Source of the DNA: an uncultured Eubacteriales bacterium
GTDB lineage: Bacteria; Bacillota; Clostridia; Oscillospirales; CAG-272
NCBI GenBank assembly: GCA_934481325.1
Contig: CAKSPL010000043.1
Location: 1 to 8,332, forward strand
Length of the DNA: 8,332 nt
Direction: 5' to 3'
Under the pieces are notes generated by a model, which did no database searches, was not told the DNA's origin, and saw nothing but the letters and a program-made list of their open reading frames with translations. Shown here piece by piece: positions 5,842 through 8,332 of the stretch (within the stretch, counting starts at the first letter, position 1; the number at the start of each line of letters is the position of its first letter). The position numbers and the translations under genes are program-made.

Positions 5842-6908
5842 ATTTCACCCCGTTCGGGGGCTTTTCGGTAGCACCGACCCCCGCACCCCCCGCGGAATGT
5901 GTGGAAGAAAAAGAGGTGCGAGGCACCTTTTCCGGGGCGGGATTTCTCTATACGCTCCTCCTTTTGCTCCATATGGGGCTTGCCTTCGGGATTGTTGTTC
6001 TTCTTCGCCGGTTTGCCCCGGAATTTGCACAAAACCCCAACGCCGTGTTTTTCTATGATTCCCTGCCCTTTTATCTGATTGTGGTACCGGTGATCTTTTC
6101 GGCAATGAAAAAGCTGCCGCAATGCGTCCCCCCAAAAACGCCATTAGGGGCAGGACGGTATGCGATTTGCCTTTGCGTCGGGTGCCTTTTTATGGTAGCG
6201 GGAAGTCTGATTGGCAGTACGGTCACTTCGGTTCTGGAGGGGCTGACCGGCAGACCCGCCGAAAGTGTTTCGGATGTAATCGGAGGGGCGAATATTTTTC
6301 TCGCGCTTTTGTTCGTCGGCGTGCTGGCACCTGTGGCAGAGGAACTGATCTTCCGCAAGGCACTGATTGACGGGCTTTCCCGTTTCGGGCAGGGCGCGGC
6401 TGTGCTCGCCTCGGGACTTGTGTTCGGGCTGGCGCACGGCAACTTTTCCCAGTTTTTTTACACCTTTGGCTTGGGACTGATTTTCGGCTATATTTATATC
6501 AAATCCGGCAAAATATATCTCACCGTTCTGCCGCACGCGTTGCTCAATTGCACAAGTGTGCTGATGAACAAGCTGGTTCTGCCGCGTCTGCTCCCGCTGA
6601 TAAAGGAGCTTCCGGGGCAGGCAGACCCGGAAGAACTGATGCGGCTGGTGGGGGGAGAGCTTCCCGCTATGGTGGCAATGGGGATTTATGCCTCCCTGCT
6701 TTACGGCGCGGCGTTTTTGGGGCTGATTTTCTTCCTTCTCTACTTCCGCCGCATCCGGCTCTTCCCCGCCAACCTTTTTGTCCGGGGGGAGGACGGGATG
6801 CCGCCCGTACCGCTTCGCACGCGCCTTTCCGCGCTGGCGTTCGGCAACCCCGGCGTGGCGGTGTTTTTTGCCGCGGCGGTATTCGCTTTTGTACTTTCGG
6901 TGCTTTGA
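5838..6908 (+). CDS. CPBP family intramembrane metalloprotease
   Basis: A 356-residue polytopic membrane protein of the CPBP (CAAX protease and bacteriocin-processing/Abi) family, relatives of Rce1. Family motifs are present: EExxxR as E168-E169-L-I-F-R173, FxxxH as FGLAH ending at H200, and HxxxN as H233-ALL-N237; these glutamates and histidines are the presumed active site, buried in the membrane. I count about eight hydrophobic segments (near 33-57, 68-88, 107-131, 151-166, 186-221, 226-248, 275-304, 336-355). A proline-rich N-terminal tail (11-20) precedes the first helix. The start at 5838 overlaps the der stop as ATGA and has AGGAGG (5825-5830) 7 nt upstream inside der, pointing to translational coupling. 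Roles in this family range from protein processing and bacteriocin immunity to regulation of other membrane proteins; nothing here identifies the substrate. No bacteriocin gene is adjacent. Confidence 0.93.
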   Translation: MNFTPFGGFSVAPTPAPPAECVEEKEVRGTFSGAGFLYTLLLLLHMGLAFGIVVLLRRFAPEFAQNPNAVFFYDSLPFYLIVVPVIFSAMKKLPQCVPPKTPLGAGRYAICLCVGCLFMVAGSLIGSTVTSVLEGLTGRPAESVSDVIGGANIFLALLFVGVLAPVAEELIFRKALIDGLSRFGQGAAVLASGLVFGLAHGNFSQFFYTFGLGLIFGYIYIKSGKIYLTVLPHALLNCTSVLMNKLVLPRLLPLIKELPGQADPEELMRLVGGELPAMVAMGIYASLLYGAAFLGLIFFLLYFRRIRLFPANLFVRGEDGMPPVPLRTRLSALAFGNPGVAVFFAAAVFAFVLSVL

Positions 6909-6952
6909 GCGCGGCTTCACAATGAGGCTTTTGGATTGCAAGGAGACTTTTT

Positions 6953-8230
6953 ATGTTGATTGATCACGCAAAAATTTATGTCAAGGCGGGGGACGGCGGC
7001 AACGGAGCCGTGGCGTTCCACCGCGAAAAATATGTGGCTAAGGGAGGACCCGACGGCGGGGACGGCGGACACGGCGGCAACATCGTGTTCGAGGTGGACC
7101 CCGGTGCCACCACTCTGCTTTATTACCGCGACCACCGCAAATTTGTTGCCAAAAACGGCGGAAACGGCTCCGGCGATAAATTTCACGGTGCCACGGCGGA
7201 CGATGTGGTGCTGAAGGTGCCGGCGGGTACCATCATCCGGGATGCGGCAAGCGGAAAGATCATCCGCGACCTTTCGGATACCACGCCGTTTGTCTGCTGT
7301 AAGGGCGGGCGCGGCGGTTGGGGAAACCGACATTTTGCCACCCCGACGCGTCAGGTGCCGAACTTTGCGAAAAACGGCACCAAGGGCGAGGAGCGGGAGC
7401 TGATTCTGGAGCTGAAAATGCTGGCGGACGTGGGGCTGATCGGAATGCCGAGTGTGGGCAAATCCTCTCTGCTTGCCCGCATCAGTGCGGCGCGCCCGAA
7501 AATTGCCGCCTATCATTTCACCACCCTTTCGCCCAACCTCGGCGTGGTAAAAACCGGGGAGGGTGCCGGCTTTGTGGCGGCGGATATTCCCGGGCTGATT
7601 GAAGGTGCGGCGGACGGTGCCGGACTCGGACACAAATTCCTCCGCCATATCGAACGCTGTCGGTTACTGCTCCACATCGTGGATATTTCCGGCTCCGAGG
7701 GGCGTGACCCCGCCGAGGATGTGCGCGTGATTGACGAGGAATTGGCAAAATACAGTGCGGGGCTTGCAAGCCGCCCGCAGGTTATGGTAGCCAACAAGTG
7801 CGATATGATTGACGAGAGCGACCCTGCCGTAACCGCATTTGTTGCCGAAATGAAGGCAAAGGGACGCGAGGTACTGTTCGTTTCCGCCGCCACGGGAAAA
7901 GGGCTGACGGAGCTGGTTCACCGTGTTTCCGAGCTGCTTGCCACCCTGCCGCCCCTCACGGTTTTCGAGCCGGAGTGGAGCGAGGCGGATGTGGCAGACA
8001 CCGGAGAGGCGGATGCCCTTACGGTGCGCGTGGAGGACGGTGTGTACTTTGCCGAGGGCAAATGGCTGTATGACCTGATGGGGCGCATCAATTTTGACGA
8101 CTATGAATCCCTGGCATATTTTCAGAAAATGCTGATTAAGGGCGGTGTAATCGCCAAGCTGGAAGAATCCGGCTGTACCGACGGGGACACCGTGGACATC
8201 TACGGCTTTGAATTTGATTTTGTGAAATGA
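6953..8230 (+). CDS. obg: Obg family GTPase (CgtA), ribosome assembly and stress control
   Basis: Obg is an essential GTPase that binds the 50S subunit late in assembly and links growth to ppGpp and, in sporulating Firmicutes, to stress and sporulation. The 425-residue product has the full three-part form. The glycine-rich Obg fold is at about 1-158 (KAGDGGNG at 11-18, GGPDGGDGG at 31-39, GGRGGWGN at 118-125). The G domain has GMPSVGKSS (164-172), the FTTLSPNLGVV switch (189-199), DIPG (211-214), NKCD (281-284) and SAA (311-313). The C-terminal OCT domain is at about 355-425, with GVYFAEGKWLYDLMGRINF near 363-381 and ending at FEFDFVK. AAGGAGA (6940-6946) lies 6 nt before the ATG. The 44-nt gap after the CPBP gene holds no promoter or terminator, so it is probably the last gene of the operon. 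The rplU-rpmA genes that often precede obg are absent here. Confidence 0.98.
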   Translation: MLIDHAKIYVKAGDGGNGAVAFHREKYVAKGGPDGGDGGHGGNIVFEVDPGATTLLYYRDHRKFVAKNGGNGSGDKFHGATADDVVLKVPAGTIIRDAASGKIIRDLSDTTPFVCCKGGRGGWGNRHFATPTRQVPNFAKNGTKGEERELILELKMLADVGLIGMPSVGKSSLLARISAARPKIAAYHFTTLSPNLGVVKTGEGAGFVAADIPGLIEGAADGAGLGHKFLRHIERCRLLLHIVDISGSEGRDPAEDVRVIDEELAKYSAGLASRPQVMVANKCDMIDESDPAVTAFVAEMKAKGREVLFVSAATGKGLTELVHRVSELLATLPPLTVFEPEWSEADVADTGEADALTVRVEDGVYFAEGKWLYDLMGRINFDDYESLAYFQKMLIKGGVIAKLEESGCTDGDTVDIYGFEFDFVK

Positions 8231-8258
8231 CCCCGGGGGGAACGGCAGGCATCCGAAC

Positions 8259-8300
8259 CCCAAAGCCCGGCATTCGCCGTGCAGAATTTTTGAGCGTGTC
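8259..8300 (+). repeat. Intergenic hairpin repeat, copy 2 (after obg)
   Basis: This is the counterpart of 3015-3057. The CGGC-ATTC-GCCG core (8268-8279) forms a stem GCCCGGC/GCCGTGC (8265-8282) with one C-U mismatch, followed by AATTTTTGAG. It starts 28 nt after the obg stop. Unlike copy 1 it is not followed within the window by a clear GC-rich palindrome with a T-run, so the true obg terminator may lie beyond the edge, or this hairpin with its T5 may itself act weakly. Confidence 0.5.
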
Positions 8301-8332
8301 CGCGGGCGTATCCGCAATACCCGGAATAACCG

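Noticed and set aside
5838..6908. The CPBP protease as part of a bacteriocin immunity or phage-defence island
   Set aside because: No bacteriocin, toxin, recombinase or defence gene is nearby and the gene is locked in a housekeeping operon, so the sequence does not support that reading.
6922..6963. A 13-codon minigene just before and overlapping the obg start
   Set aside because: It has an ATG at 6922 but no ribosome binding site, and the good site at 6940-6946 clearly serves obg at 6953.
7451..7550. Obg switch region reads AYHFTTL rather than the textbook YPFTTL, and GMPSVGKSS rather than GFPSVGKST
   Set aside because: Histidine at this place is, as I recall, common in clostridial Obg proteins, and the P-loop lysine and serine are kept, so it is family variation rather than a lost function.

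Overview
The window looks like a chromosomal segment of a low-to-mid-GC Firmicute, most likely class Clostridia and possibly an Oscillospiraceae/Ruminococcaceae relative. The reasons are an RNase Y of Bacillus/Clostridium type, a DUF512 radical-SAM protein directly upstream of Der (a familiar clostridial neighbour pair), strong purine-rich ribosome binding sites of GGAGG type and consensus sigma-A promoters. The genus cannot be fixed from the sequence alone.

Layout. (1) Positions 1-1192, minus strand: the 5' 397 codons of an unrecognised membrane-anchored protein that runs off the left edge. It has no stop codon in the window. (2) Positions 1193-1388: a compact divergent control region with two back-to-back promoters, each a perfect TTGACA-17-TATAAT, one for the unknown gene and one for rny, plus inverted repeats around both start regions. 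(3) 1389-2930: rny, RNase Y. (4) 2931-3161: a spacer holding two tandem 15-bp GC-rich repeats, a hairpin repeat element, a 32-bp perfect-palindrome terminator and the promoter of the next operon. (5) 3162-8230: four tightly spaced plus-strand genes: DUF512 radical SAM protein, der, a CPBP-family membrane protease and obg. (6) 8231-8332: a second copy of the hairpin repeat element seen after rny.

How the genes fit together. The four-gene block has gaps of 16 nt, a 4-nt ATGA overlap and 44 nt, with one visible promoter, so it is probably a single operon. It pairs two ribosome-assembly GTPases (Der and Obg) around a CPBP intramembrane protease and behind a radical-SAM enzyme of unknown substrate. 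RNase Y, the membrane-bound mRNA decay endonuclease, is a separate unit just upstream.

Most of the window is ordinary housekeeping DNA and I see no mobile element, CRISPR array or RNA gene. The points most worth a second look are the unknown divergent membrane protein, the divergent promoter region with its inverted repeats, the intergenic repeat found behind both rny and obg, and the insertion of a CPBP protease between der and obg.
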